Assembly (NCBI GenBank): GCA_035299065.1
Contig: DATGXI010000175.1
Location: forward strand, 1 to 5,883
DNA: 5,883 bases
Direction of reading: 5' to 3'
Origin: DASPJQ01 sp035299065
Lineage (GTDB): Bacteria; Bacteroidota; Bacteroidia; Flavobacteriales_D; UBA2798
The translations under genes and the position numbers were made by a program. This document shows, one piece after another, positions 1-5,785 of the stretch. The notes under the pieces were generated by a model. It ran no database searches. It saw nothing but the letters and a program-made list of their open reading frames with translations, and had not been told where the DNA came from. Each line of letters starts with the position of its first letter. The first letter of the stretch is position 1.

Positions 1-1
1 A

Positions 2-679
2 ATAGCGGCTTTGCTTGCTGAAAACAATTCACACGATGTAACCGATTTTTCACTCCCAAAAGTAGATGGCCCGTATGTAATTATGGTGGTGGGTGTAAAT
101 GGGGTTGGAAAAACAACCACTATTGGAAAATTGGCCAGCCAGTTTTCAAAGCAGGGCTTAAAAGTGATGTTGGGCGCGGGTGACACCTTTAGGGCTGCAG
201 CCGTTGACCAGTTAAAAATATGGGGCGAAAGGGCAAATGTACCGGTGGTAACACAGGGCATGGGCGCTGACCCGGCCTCGGTAGCTTTTGACACCGTAAG
301 CAGTGCAAAAGCCCAGGGCATGGATGTAGTGATTATTGATACCGCTGGCCGTTTGCACAACAAAGTAAATTTAATGGCCGAGCTGGGTAAAATAAAACGA
401 TCGGCCGAGAAAGTAATGCCGGGCACACCACACGAGGTGCTGTTGGTACTGGATGCCTCAACCGGTCAAAATGCCATTGAACAATGCAGGCAGTTTACTG
501 CCGCAACCGAGGTAACTGCGTTAGCGCTTACTAAGTTAGACGGTACGGCTAAAGGCGGTGTGGTAATTGGTATTAGTGACCAGTTTAAAATACCCGTTAA
601 GTACATTGGTGTTGGCGAAAAGGTTGATGACTTGCAGGTGTTCAATAAACACGAGTTTGTTGACTCGTTGTTCAATTAA
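2..679 (+). CDS. ftsY: Signal recognition particle receptor FtsY, C-terminal GTPase domain (5' end missing)
   Basis: FtsY is the SRP receptor. It docks ribosome-SRP complexes at the inner membrane and hydrolyses GTP together with Ffh to pass nascent membrane proteins to SecYEG. The reading frame is open to the left edge, so the TTG at base 11 is not the real start; the N-terminal A domain and helical N domain lie outside. Numbering the 225 visible residues from base 2, all G-domain motifs are present: P-loop GVNGVGKTT (31-39), DTFRAAA (61-67, the SRP-GTPase insertion region), DTAGR (113-117), TKLD (177-180) and the closing GVGEKVDDL (203-211). The last motif and the DTFRAAA spelling favour FtsY over Ffh, and there is no methionine-rich M domain after the G domain. 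The frame ends normally with TAA. No heptamer array follows this stop, unlike the next plus-strand genes. Confidence 0.97.
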   Translation: MAALLAENNSHDVTDFSLPKVDGPYVIMVVGVNGVGKTTTIGKLASQFSKQGLKVMLGAGDTFRAAAVDQLKIWGERANVPVVTQGMGADPASVAFDTVSSAKAQGMDVVIIDTAGRLHNKVNLMAELGKIKRSAEKVMPGTPHEVLLVLDASTGQNAIEQCRQFTAATEVTALALTKLDGTAKGGVVIGISDQFKIPVKYIGVGEKVDDLQVFNKHEFVDSLFN

Positions 680-685
680 GATGGC

Positions 686-729
686 GTAGTTACCTGCCTG
701 TCACCCCCTAACTGCTATTGCGTTTTTTT
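686..729 (+). terminator. Weak candidate terminator after ftsY
   Basis: GTAGTTA (686-692) can pair with TAACTGC (709-715), giving 7 bp with one G-T wobble around a 16-nt C-rich loop. A run of seven T (723-729) follows after a 7-nt gap. The long loop and the gap before the T-run make this a poor intrinsic terminator. It is listed because it lies just after the ftsY stop and before a likely new promoter. Confidence 0.3.
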
Positions 730-790
730 GTTCCCATTATTTCGTAAACTATTCCTGTAGTTGTATAATGGTTTTACAGTGTATTTTCAT

Positions 791-798
791 TAGATTTG
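791..798 (+). promoter_or_regulatory. Bacteroidota-type -7 element upstream of the lipoprotein gene
   Basis: TAGATTTG matches the Bacteroidota sigma-A -7 consensus TAnnTTTG exactly. I see no convincing TTTG/TTG -33 element about 19-20 bases upstream. If used, transcription would start near 803-806, leaving a leader under about 10 nt before the ATG at 813. It also argues against the in-frame ATG at 768, which lies upstream of this box. Confidence 0.5.
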
Positions 799-812
799 TA
801 AAAACTCAAACT

Positions 813-1289
813 ATGAATACAAAATTAATACTACTTGCTTTTGCTGCCCTGAGCTTTACGGCTTGTGGTGGTGGCGATAAAGAAGCTGAAGAAACCGACA
901 CAACCATTACGGAAACAGCACCTGAAATTGAAACTACAGAAACACAGGAGCCGGAACCGGAGCCTGCAGCCCCCATTGATCAACGCGACCCTGAAAAAGT
1001 AGTGGAAGGTATTTTTACTGCAGCGGGAAATGGTGATTATAAAAGCCTGGCCGTAATTTGTGCTGATGATGCAGATGGTGATTGTAAAAAGATTTGTTCA
1101 GTAGCTACGGCCGATGCAAAAGACCAGGCGGAGTTCAAAGAATGGTTTGGCAATGGAGGGGTTGTAAATACCGAAATTAACGGTACCGAAGCGCAGGTTG
1201 AAATTAAATTTGGCCCTGCAGGTAAAGAAAAGAAAGAAACCATGAACCTTGTGCTGAAAAACGGGAAGTGGTATTTGAAGTCGTTTTAG
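813..1289 (+). CDS. Small acidic lipoprotein with probable NTF2-like (DUF4878-type) domain
   Basis: The 158-residue product begins with a type II signal peptide, MNTKLILLAFAALSFTAC, with the lipobox cysteine at residue 18. I chose the ATG at 813 over the in-frame ATG at 768: 813 puts the signal peptide at the N-terminus, and 768 precedes the predicted promoter box. After CGGG comes an extended linker rich in Glu, Thr and Pro (about 22-59), which could span the periplasm or, given the acidic residues near the cysteine, act as a surface-export signal (inference). The globular part (60-158) starts with DPEKVVEGIFTAAGNGDYKSL and ends with a GKWYLKSF strand, a pattern I associate with DUF4878/NTF2-like lipoproteins in Bacteroidota. 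Cysteines 83, 91 and 95 could form a disulfide. No ligand or partner can be named. A heptamer array starts at its stop codon. Confidence 0.88.
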   Translation: MNTKLILLAFAALSFTACGGGDKEAEETDTTITETAPEIETTETQEPEPEPAAPIDQRDPEKVVEGIFTAAGNGDYKSLAVICADDADGDCKKICSVATADAKDQAEFKEWFGNGGVVNTEINGTEAQVEIKFGPAGKEKKETMNLVLKNGKWYLKSF

Positions 1290-1310
1290 ACACAAGACGC
1301 AAGACACAAG
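1288..1310. repeat. Heptamer array AGACACA / AGACGCA / AGACACA beginning in a stop codon
   Basis: Three 7-nt units (AGACACA, AGACGCA, AGACACA) plus AG run without a gap from the last two bases of the lipoprotein TAG codon. The units differ by one base. It is non-coding and separate from the terminator hairpin 33 bases downstream. Confidence 0.8.
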
Positions 1311-1342
1311 TTGTGCATGAATATATGCTGAAGAATTTTAGG

Positions 1343-1379
1343 AAAGCCCCGGACGTTGGTTCGGGGTTTTTACTTTTTA
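1343..1379 (+). terminator. Strong intrinsic terminator for the lipoprotein gene
   Basis: AAAGCCCCGGAC (1343-1354) pairs along its full length with GGTTCGGGGTTT (1359-1370), allowing two G-T wobbles, around the tetraloop GTTG. The core is CCCCG/CGGGG. A T-rich tract (TTTT, then ACTTTTT) follows directly. It sits 54 bases after the stop codon. The A-run on its left makes it partly symmetrical, so it might also stop minus-strand transcription coming from the convergent operon. Confidence 0.88.
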
Positions 1380-1410
1380 TGCTTTGGAAATATTTTTTAC
1401 CGGGTTTTTC

Positions 1411-1489
1411 TGCAAGCGATAGAGCGTGATAGCCCGCAGGGAGTGTACTCACGAGCGAGGACTATTAGCGAAAGCGCGGCCCCGAGGGA
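1411..1489. repeat. GC-rich intergenic element of unknown nature
   Basis: By hand count 48 of 79 bases are G or C (about 61%), while the next 30 bases contain only three. No reading frame is supported. Internal structure includes the GCGATAGAGCGTGATAG near-duplication, a palindromic GAGTGTACTC (1441-1450), and TGATAG (1427-1432), which can pair with CTATTA (1462-1467) around it with one wobble. From memory, elements with GATAGCCCGC followed by GCGAGGACTAT and GCGCGGCCCCGAGG recur between genes in Bacteroidota genomes, but I could not verify that. It could be a REP/MITE-like repeat or a structured RNA; the strand is undetermined. Confidence 0.5.
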
Positions 1490-1491
1490 TT

Positions 1492-1519
1492 AAGATCTAA
1501 GATTTAAAATTTAAAATAA
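1492..1519. repeat. AT-rich heptamer array
   Basis: The imperfect 7-nt units AAGATCT, AAGATTT, AAAATTT and AAAATAA lie directly after the GC-rich element. CCGAGGG occurs on both sides (1482-1488 and 1523-1529). The 12-mer at 1497-1508 is the reverse complement of TTTAAATCTTAG in the 98-bp repeat (5729-5740), which may be only low-complexity coincidence. Confidence 0.65.
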
Positions 1520-1552
1520 TTGCCGAGGGGTGCAGCCTGATAAAATCAGAAA

Positions 1553-2272
1553 TCAGTTGCCCGTTTTTATCCAGCCAATTAGGCTTGAATGTTTATTAAG
1601 GGAATACAGTACTAAACTCCATGCGCCTTGCCTGGCAAGTTCAGTAACAACGCTGTTGTTTTTTAATTGCATGACCTGGTTGCCTTTTACAATTTCGTCA
1701 ATGCAATTACTTACACGATCAGCATTATCTATTGCAGGTGTGGTGCGCAAGGTGCCGCCCACGTTTATTTGTTTTAATTGACCAGTGCTTATGGTGGTGG
1801 TATGGTGAAAAGAAATGGTATTGTCAGCCACAAGGCCTTTTTTACCAATCACAAGCCGGGTTATGCTATTGTCTTCAAGGCAGGCAATGGATTCAAGCAG
1901 TATATCAACAAAGGTTCCGTTTTTTGTACGGGTTATTTTTTGCAATGTACCTGCCTGGTCATAAATCATGTTTAGTGTTTTACCATTATTGAGGAATATA
2001 GCTGTTTGCGAATAGGGCATGCAGGGGCCATTATAAATAAGGTCGTTTAACCCGTCATTATTCAAATCGGTAACGTGGTAAAAGTTGCCTTCCACCTCAT
2101 TGCCTTTGGAACAAAAATAATTAACGTTGGGCAGTTTTGAAAAACCGGTTGAATCGCAAACGAATGTTGAGGAATCATACAAATTTGCTAAACGGGAGCG
2201 AATTTCTTCAAAAGACTGGGTTTTGCCCAAAAATAAACTACAAACGAAACTACCAGCTAAGCAAAAACGCAT
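1553..2272 (-). CDS. Exported hypothetical protein with FG-GAP-like motif and C-terminal SH3-like domain
   Basis: This 239-residue protein starts with a short hydrophobic leader (MRFCLAGSFVCSLFLGKTQS) that looks like a Sec signal peptide, so it probably acts in or beyond the periplasm. Residues 67-79 (HVTDLNNDGLNDL) match the Ca-binding D-x-N-x-DG-x-x-D loop of FG-GAP/VCBS repeats, but only one clear copy is present. About 174-237 reads like a bacterial SH3 domain: an LRTTPA start, then KGNQVMQL, W218 and a final GWIKTGN. Mature-region cysteines 39, 54, 84, 131 and 190 could form disulfides. The ATG lies 4 bases after the stop of the upstream gene, so it is the second gene of an operon and probably translationally coupled. 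The function is unknown; a surface-binding or sensing role is only inference. The SH3 call is by eye. Confidence 0.85.
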   Translation of the reverse strand: MRFCLAGSFVCSLFLGKTQSFEEIRSRLANLYDSSTFVCDSTGFSKLPNVNYFCSKGNEVEGNFYHVTDLNNDGLNDLIYNGPCMPYSQTAIFLNNGKTLNMIYDQAGTLQKITRTKNGTFVDILLESIACLEDNSITRLVIGKKGLVADNTISFHHTTTISTGQLKQINVGGTLRTTPAIDNADRVSNCIDEIVKGNQVMQLKNNSVVTELARQGAWSLVLYSLNKHSSLIGWIKTGN

Positions 2273-2275
2273 GGT

Positions 2276-3274
2276 TTACTTTTGATCCTCTTTCTTTTTA
2301 TACGGACTTTTTAATTTACGGTCACGCGTGCCTTTACGGTCGTGTTGTTTTTTGCCAAGGTCGGCACCTTTAGGAGCATTATACAATTTATCCAACCCGT
2401 TTTTTGGATTTTTAATATCATCCAGGTCTTTTGCATAGCGCCATTGCCCATTGTCCAATATTAACGCGTCATAGGTTCCGTCAGGATAATAATATTCATA
2501 CATGCCCTCGGTTTGCGGGCTTTCGGGCACAAGGTGATCAAATACAATGCGTGTGTTTTCTTCATCATAACGCAAAGCCATTTGGCACAGGGCCGAGTGT
2601 TCAAACACTACACGTTTACGCAGGGTTTTGTCATTATAATCAAAAATGGCATTGCCAAAACTTATTTTTGTTTTGGAGATGTTCATGACCTCAATAATGC
2701 GCCTTTTGAGCGAGCGGTTGTTCATGTCAACGGCAAGCAGGGTATATTCATTTTTATTGCCGCCCATGGGTATGATTTTATAATACAGGCAACCATACCA
2801 ACGTTGCTGGTCAAGTGCCTGCGGTTCGGGCCTGTCAATGCCGTTTGAGCGGTCAAGCAATTCAACCACTTTGTTTTTTTTACGCGATGGAATTAAAACG
2901 TATGCGTAAAAACTATGGGTTAAGTCGGCATTCTCAATATTCCAGTTAAACATGCGGAAAAACTTATCGGGCGAACTTAATTTTCCAATAGTTGTAAGCT
3001 TGTCAAACGGGTAATCAAATGCCCCGGGAAGTTCGGCCGTACGGGCCATTTTTTTGCGAAATTTATTGTTCCAGTATTGTTTGCGAACATCATCGGTACT
3101 GGCGCGAACCGAGTCGAGGTAGTACTTTAACGAATCTTCGGCATCAAGTAACTCACCTGCAAAACTAATGGGCTTACTAACCTTTTGCGCACTTACGCTG
3201 TTTGCACAGGCAAGTAAACAAAGCCCTGCAAACAGGAATGTTGAAAATGATTTTATGTAACGGCTACCCGGCAT
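2276..3274 (-). CDS. Conserved exported hypothetical protein, first gene of a two-gene operon
   Basis: The 332-residue product has a positively charged N-terminus and hydrophobic core, then LLAC (20-23, a good lipobox) followed by VSA-Q (27-30, a good signal peptidase I site). It is exported, but lipoprotein or soluble periplasmic cannot be decided. Residues around 105-185 (FRMFNWNIENADLTHSFYAY, then RWYGCLYYKI and YTLLAVDMNNRS) and 206-275 (FGNAIFDYN, VVFEHSA, RIVFDHL, YYPDGTYDA) resemble a conserved secreted family I recall in Bacteroidota, with no function that I know. No catalytic signature or transmembrane helix is visible in the mature part. The last 30 residues are strongly basic (KKQHDRKGTRDRK and SPYKKKEDQK), perhaps for binding an anionic surface or nucleic acid. 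A -7 box lies just upstream of the ATG, and only three bases separate its stop from the next gene. Confidence 0.9.
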   Translation of the reverse strand: MPGSRYIKSFSTFLFAGLCLLACANSVSAQKVSKPISFAGELLDAEDSLKYYLDSVRASTDDVRKQYWNNKFRKKMARTAELPGAFDYPFDKLTTIGKLSSPDKFFRMFNWNIENADLTHSFYAYVLIPSRKKNKVVELLDRSNGIDRPEPQALDQQRWYGCLYYKIIPMGGNKNEYTLLAVDMNNRSLKRRIIEVMNISKTKISFGNAIFDYNDKTLRKRVVFEHSALCQMALRYDEENTRIVFDHLVPESPQTEGMYEYYYPDGTYDALILDNGQWRYAKDLDDIKNPKNGLDKLYNAPKGADLGKKQHDRKGTRDRKLKSPYKKKEDQK

Positions 3275-3287
3275 GTTGTTATTAAAC

Positions 3288-3295
3288 CAAAGTTA
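3288..3295 (-). promoter_or_regulatory. Bacteroidota-type -7 element for the minus-strand operon
   Basis: Reading the minus strand, TAACTTTG is a full TAnnTTTG match ending 13 bases before the ATG at 3274. No -33 TTTG/TTG is visible at the expected distance. The implied leader is under about 10 nt, as for the lipoprotein gene. Confidence 0.5.
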
Positions 3296-3395
3296 CTAAA
3301 TTGTATGTGCTCTTAACGTGTTATTGGCCTGAATGTTACAGGGGCAATTGGTTAATGGGAAATGTGGTTTGTTAATATGTGGGGCGTGTTGAAAA

Positions 3396-3461
3396 AAGCC
3401 CGGTCATCCATGTGGTGTAATTGATTGAATATTAATAAATTGATTAGTTTTGATCGGGTTT
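3396..3461. other. Possible long-range stem and direct repeats in the divergent intergenic region
   Basis: The region 3275-3628 between divergent genes holds no supported gene. Inside it AAGCCCGGTC (3396-3405) pairs fully with GATCGGGTTT (3452-3461), allowing two G-T wobbles, around a 46-nt AT-rich loop. The loop contains AATTGATT twice (3419-3426 and 3438-3445), 19 bases apart start to start. It could be a regulator site or merely chance pairing. It is not a good terminator because no T-run follows. Confidence 0.25.
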
Positions 3462-3574
3462 GGACTGGTGAAAAAATTGAAATGCCACTCCGTGCAGATT
3501 TGTTAATTTACCCGAATAAAATGAATTGTTTAAGGCTTTTGTAATCATACAAGGTACATGATGCCAACTGTGTT

Positions 3575-3582
3575 TACATTTG
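3575..3582 (+). promoter_or_regulatory. Bacteroidota-type -7 element upstream of the rhodanese gene
   Basis: TACATTTG matches TAnnTTTG exactly, 46 bases before the rhodanese ATG. No clear -33 element is seen; the nearest TTTTG (3537-3541) is too far. The implied leader of about 35-42 nt ends in a run of eight A, the usual Bacteroidota substitute for an SD sequence. It would serve both the rhodanese and the FAD oxidase. Confidence 0.5.
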
Positions 3583-3628
3583 AAACCTAATTACCATTAA
3601 CTACTAACGAATAACCTTTTCAAAAAAA

Positions 3629-3946
3629 ATGAACTCAATAACTGTAAAAGAATTAAAGGCCAAAATGGATGCTGGCGAACCGTTTAAATTAATTGATGTG
3701 CGCGAGGAGTATGAAGCAGAAATTGCTACACTTGGTGCCGAATTAATACCGTTGGCTGATGTGCTGGAGAATGCCGATAAGTTTAAGCATGATGTGCCTG
3801 TAATTGTACATTGCCGCAGTGGTAAACGCAGTGCTACCGCTATTTTACAACTTGAAAAACAATTTGGGCTGAAGAATTTGTATAACCTTGAAGGTGGAAT
3901 TTTAGCCTGGGCCGATGAGATTGATCCGAATATGGATAAGTATTGA
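3629..3946 (+). CDS. Single-domain rhodanese (sulfurtransferase)
   Basis: Rhodaneses carry sulfane sulfur as a cysteine persulfide and pass it to cyanide, thiols or sulfur-accepting proteins. This 105-residue protein is one complete domain without a signal peptide, so it is cytoplasmic. Visible landmarks are LIDVREEYE (21-29), the active-site loop CRSGKRS with catalytic Cys62 (62-68), and the C-terminal EGGILAWADEIDP (88-100). The CRSGKRS loop and the LIDVRE...IP spelling resemble the rhodanese domains fused to MoeB/ThiF-type adenylyltransferases, so a free-standing sulfur donor for thiocarboxylate chemistry is conceivable. However, no such partner gene is in the window. It starts at an ATG directly after eight A and ends in TGA, whose last base begins a heptamer array. 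It is probably co-transcribed with the FAD oxidase 53 bases downstream. Confidence 0.95.
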   Translation: MNSITVKELKAKMDAGEPFKLIDVREEYEAEIATLGAELIPLADVLENADKFKHDVPVIVHCRSGKRSATAILQLEKQFGLKNLYNLEGGILAWADEIDPNMDKY

Positions 3947-3994
3947 TCAATTATCAATGTTCAATTATCAATGTTTAATTATCAGATATCAATC
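3946..3994. repeat. Seven-unit heptamer array filling the rhodanese-oxidase gap
   Basis: Seven gapless 7-nt units are ATCAATT, ATCAATG, TTCAATT, ATCAATG, TTTAATT, ATCAGAT and ATCAATC. The first base is the A of the rhodanese TGA stop, and the last lies five bases before the TTG start of the next gene. The array therefore makes up almost all of the intercistronic spacer and ribosome-loading region of the oxidase. Confidence 0.85.
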
Positions 3995-3999
3995 AGCAC

Positions 4000-5400
4000 T
4001 TGAATTTAGCTGCTGATCATATCAACTACTTCAATTCCGTTTGCGGGAATGAAAATGTATTGACATCACAGGATGTTTTGATTGCCTATGGCCACGATGA
4101 AACCGAGGATTTGAATTATCCGCCACAGGTGGTTGTAAAACCAGCTACACCCCAGGAAGTTTCAGAGATCCTAAAATACTGCAATGCACATAAAATTCCT
4201 GTTACGCCCATTGGTGCCCGAACGGGATTAAGCGGGGGTGCCTTAAGCGTACATGGTGGCGTGGGAATGTCAATGGAAAAGTTCAACAAAATTCTGAACA
4301 TTGACGAAAAAAATTTGCAAGTGATTGTTGAGCCAGGTGTCATTACCCAGGTTTTGCAGGAAGCTGTAATTGATAAAAATTTATTTTACCCGGTTGACCC
4401 AAGCAGCCGCGGTTCATGTTTTATTGGTGGAAACATTGCTGAAAATTCAGGCGGACCGCGTGCCGTGAAATATGGGGTTACCAAAGATTATGTGTTGAAC
4501 CTTGAAGTAGTTTTGCCAACAGGTGAAATTGTATGGACTGGTGCAAACACGTTGAAAAATTCAACAGGTTATAATTTAACCCAGCTCATGGTTGGCAGCG
4601 AAGGTACACTGGGGGTGATCACAAAAATTGTGTTGAAGTTAATTCCTTATCCTTCTCAAAATGTATTGATGCTGGTGCCGTTTAAAAGTGCGGTAAATGC
4701 GTGCAAAGCCGTGAGCGCAGTTTTCAGAGCGGGCATTACACCATCGGCCATGGAATTTATGGAACGCGATGCCATTGACTGGACATTAAAATACGTTGAT
4801 GGTATAAATATAAAAGTAGAGCCACATCATATGGCGCATTTGCTTATTGAGGTGGATGGATTTGAACTGGAACCTTTGTATCTGCTTGCCGAAAAAATTG
4901 TGGCCATCATGCAGGATTATGAATGCGATGAAGTGTTGTTTGCCGATACGGCTGAGCAAAAAGACCAGTTATGGCGAATGAGACGCAGGGTAGGAGAGGC
5001 TGTAAAATCAAACAGTATTTACAAGGAAGAGGATACTGTAGTGCCACGCTATGAATTACCGGCATTGTTGGAAGGGGTAAAATCCATTGGTGCCCGATAT
5101 GGTTTTAAAAGTGTTTGTTACGGCCATGCTGGCGATGGGAATCTGCATATAAACATTATTAAAGGTGATTTGAGCGATGATGTGTGGAAGAATGAATTGC
5201 CAAAAGGGATTACTGAATTATTTGAGTTGACAAAAAAATTAGGCGGAACGCTCTCGGGTGAGCATGGCATTGGTTTTGTGCAAAAAAATTACATGCCCAT
5301 TGTGTTTGATAAAGTTTCGCTTGATATCATGAAAGGGATTAAGAAATTGTTTGATCCGAATGGGATTTTGAATCCGGGGAAGATATTTCCGGATGTTTAA
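4000..5400 (+). CDS. FAD-linked oxidase of the GlcD / D-lactate dehydrogenase type
   Basis: The 466-residue protein is a complete VAO/PCMH-fold flavoprotein that oxidises a 2-hydroxy acid such as D-lactate, glycolate or D-2-hydroxyglutarate; the substrate cannot be read from sequence. The FAD_binding_4 domain (about 40-215) has PIGARTGLSGG (70-80), PSSRGSCFIGGNIAENSGG (135-153 region) and YNLTQLMVGSEGTLGVITK (191-209). The FAD-oxidase_C domain (about 220-463) has GHAGDGNLH (375-383), SGEHGIG (419-425) and NPGKIF (459-463 region); His376, His383 and Glu421 are at the metal/substrate positions known in this family. No signal peptide or iron-sulfur domain is visible. The TTG at 4000 was chosen because the frame upstream, back to the TAA at 3976, has no ATG or GTG, and this start gives the usual short N-terminus before the VLTSQDVLIAYGHDET region. 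The usual length supports an intact gene. Confidence 0.95.
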   Translation: MNLAADHINYFNSVCGNENVLTSQDVLIAYGHDETEDLNYPPQVVVKPATPQEVSEILKYCNAHKIPVTPIGARTGLSGGALSVHGGVGMSMEKFNKILNIDEKNLQVIVEPGVITQVLQEAVIDKNLFYPVDPSSRGSCFIGGNIAENSGGPRAVKYGVTKDYVLNLEVVLPTGEIVWTGANTLKNSTGYNLTQLMVGSEGTLGVITKIVLKLIPYPSQNVLMLVPFKSAVNACKAVSAVFRAGITPSAMEFMERDAIDWTLKYVDGINIKVEPHHMAHLLIEVDGFELEPLYLLAEKIVAIMQDYECDEVLFADTAEQKDQLWRMRRRVGEAVKSNSIYKEEDTVVPRYELPALLEGVKSIGARYGFKSVCYGHAGDGNLHINIIKGDLSDDVWKNELPKGITELFELTKKLGGTLSGEHGIGFVQKNYMPIVFDKVSLDIMKGIKKLFDPNGILNPGKIFPDV

Positions 5401-5498
5401 CCGCAGGGTTAGCAGAGATTTTGCCGCAGAGTACACAGAGGTTTTTCAATAAAATTGCACGCAGATCCCGCAAATCCCGCAGATTTTTAATTCTTGCA
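5395..5498. repeat. CGCAGA-rich repeat element, copy A
   Basis: Copy A begins with GTTTAACC, so it includes the last codon and TAA stop of the FAD oxidase, and runs to TTCTTGCA. It contains three 9-nt units of the form CGCARATYY (5460-5486). Compared with copy B it has seven base differences and lacks one 9-nt unit. Looser similarity continues to about 5525. Translations of this element are arginine-rich and meaningless. Confidence 0.85.
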
Positions 5499-5535
5499 AA
5501 GACTCAGAGAAGAAAAGCGTGCAAAGTATTGCCAG

Positions 5536-5648
5536 GTTTAACCACAGGGTTAGCAGAGATTTTATCGCAGAGGACGCGGAGGTTTTTCAATAAAATTGCG
5601 CGCAGATTTCGCAGATCCCGCAAATCCCGCAGATTTTTAATTCTTGCA
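5536..5648. repeat. CGCAGA-rich repeat element, copy B
   Basis: This direct copy of the 5395-5498 element starts 141 bases later. It has four 9-nt units (CGCAGATTT, CGCAGATCC, CGCAAATCC, CGCAGATTT; 5601-5636) against three in copy A, which accounts exactly for its nine extra bases. Diverged similarity continues past 5648 to about 5671. No gene is supported in 5401-5709. Confidence 0.85.
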
Positions 5649-5709
5649 GAGTTGCTGAGAGGTTCGCAAAGAGTATGACTTACTTTGGGTAGGGTGTAGG
5701 TGCGGAATC

Positions 5710-5785
5710 CTCCGGCCATTAATTTTACTTTAAATCTTAGTGTCATTGGGCCACCTCCTTTGGGAAAGGAGGATGGGTTGTGGGG
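5710..5785. repeat. 98-bp-period tandem repeat, copy 1
   Basis: These 76 bases, from CTCCGGCCATTAATTTTAC to GATGGGTTGTGGGG, recur identically 98 bases downstream. The copy contains a near-perfect hairpin (5751-5776) and, on the minus strand, an SD sequence followed by an ATG at 5746. The sequence just upstream of 5710 is unlike the spacer that precedes copy 2. Confidence 0.93.

Noticed and set aside
768..812. Upstream ATG extending the lipoprotein by 15 residues
   Set aside because: It would bury the signal peptide behind MVLQCIFIRFVKTQT and lies upstream of the likely -7 promoter box.
1732..2848. Plus-strand frames of 65-111 codons opposite the two exported proteins
   Set aside because: They overlap each other in several frames, have atypical composition and lack recognisable motifs; they are shadows of the minus-strand genes.
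3362..3424. 20-codon ORF with three Trp codons, suggestive of a leader peptide for attenuation
   Set aside because: There is no terminator/antiterminator pair after it, no tryptophan gene downstream and no start signal; TGG is expected in this GT-rich stretch.
3604..3957. Minus-strand 117-codon frame opposite the rhodanese
   Set aside because: It is an antisense shadow of a clear rhodanese gene, with no domain or start signal.
5421..5678. Plus-strand open frame with repeated RRFFNKIARR and RKSRRFLILA segments
   Set aside because: It is the translation of the two CGCAGA-rich repeat copies; it starts at TTG, is arginine-rich and has no family.
5504..5746. Minus-strand 80-codon frame with an NLRDLRDLRNLR stretch that looks like leucine-rich repeats
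   Set aside because: The Leu-Arg periodicity comes from the 9-nt DNA repeat. Only its first 12 codons belong to the 98-bp repeat, discussed separately.
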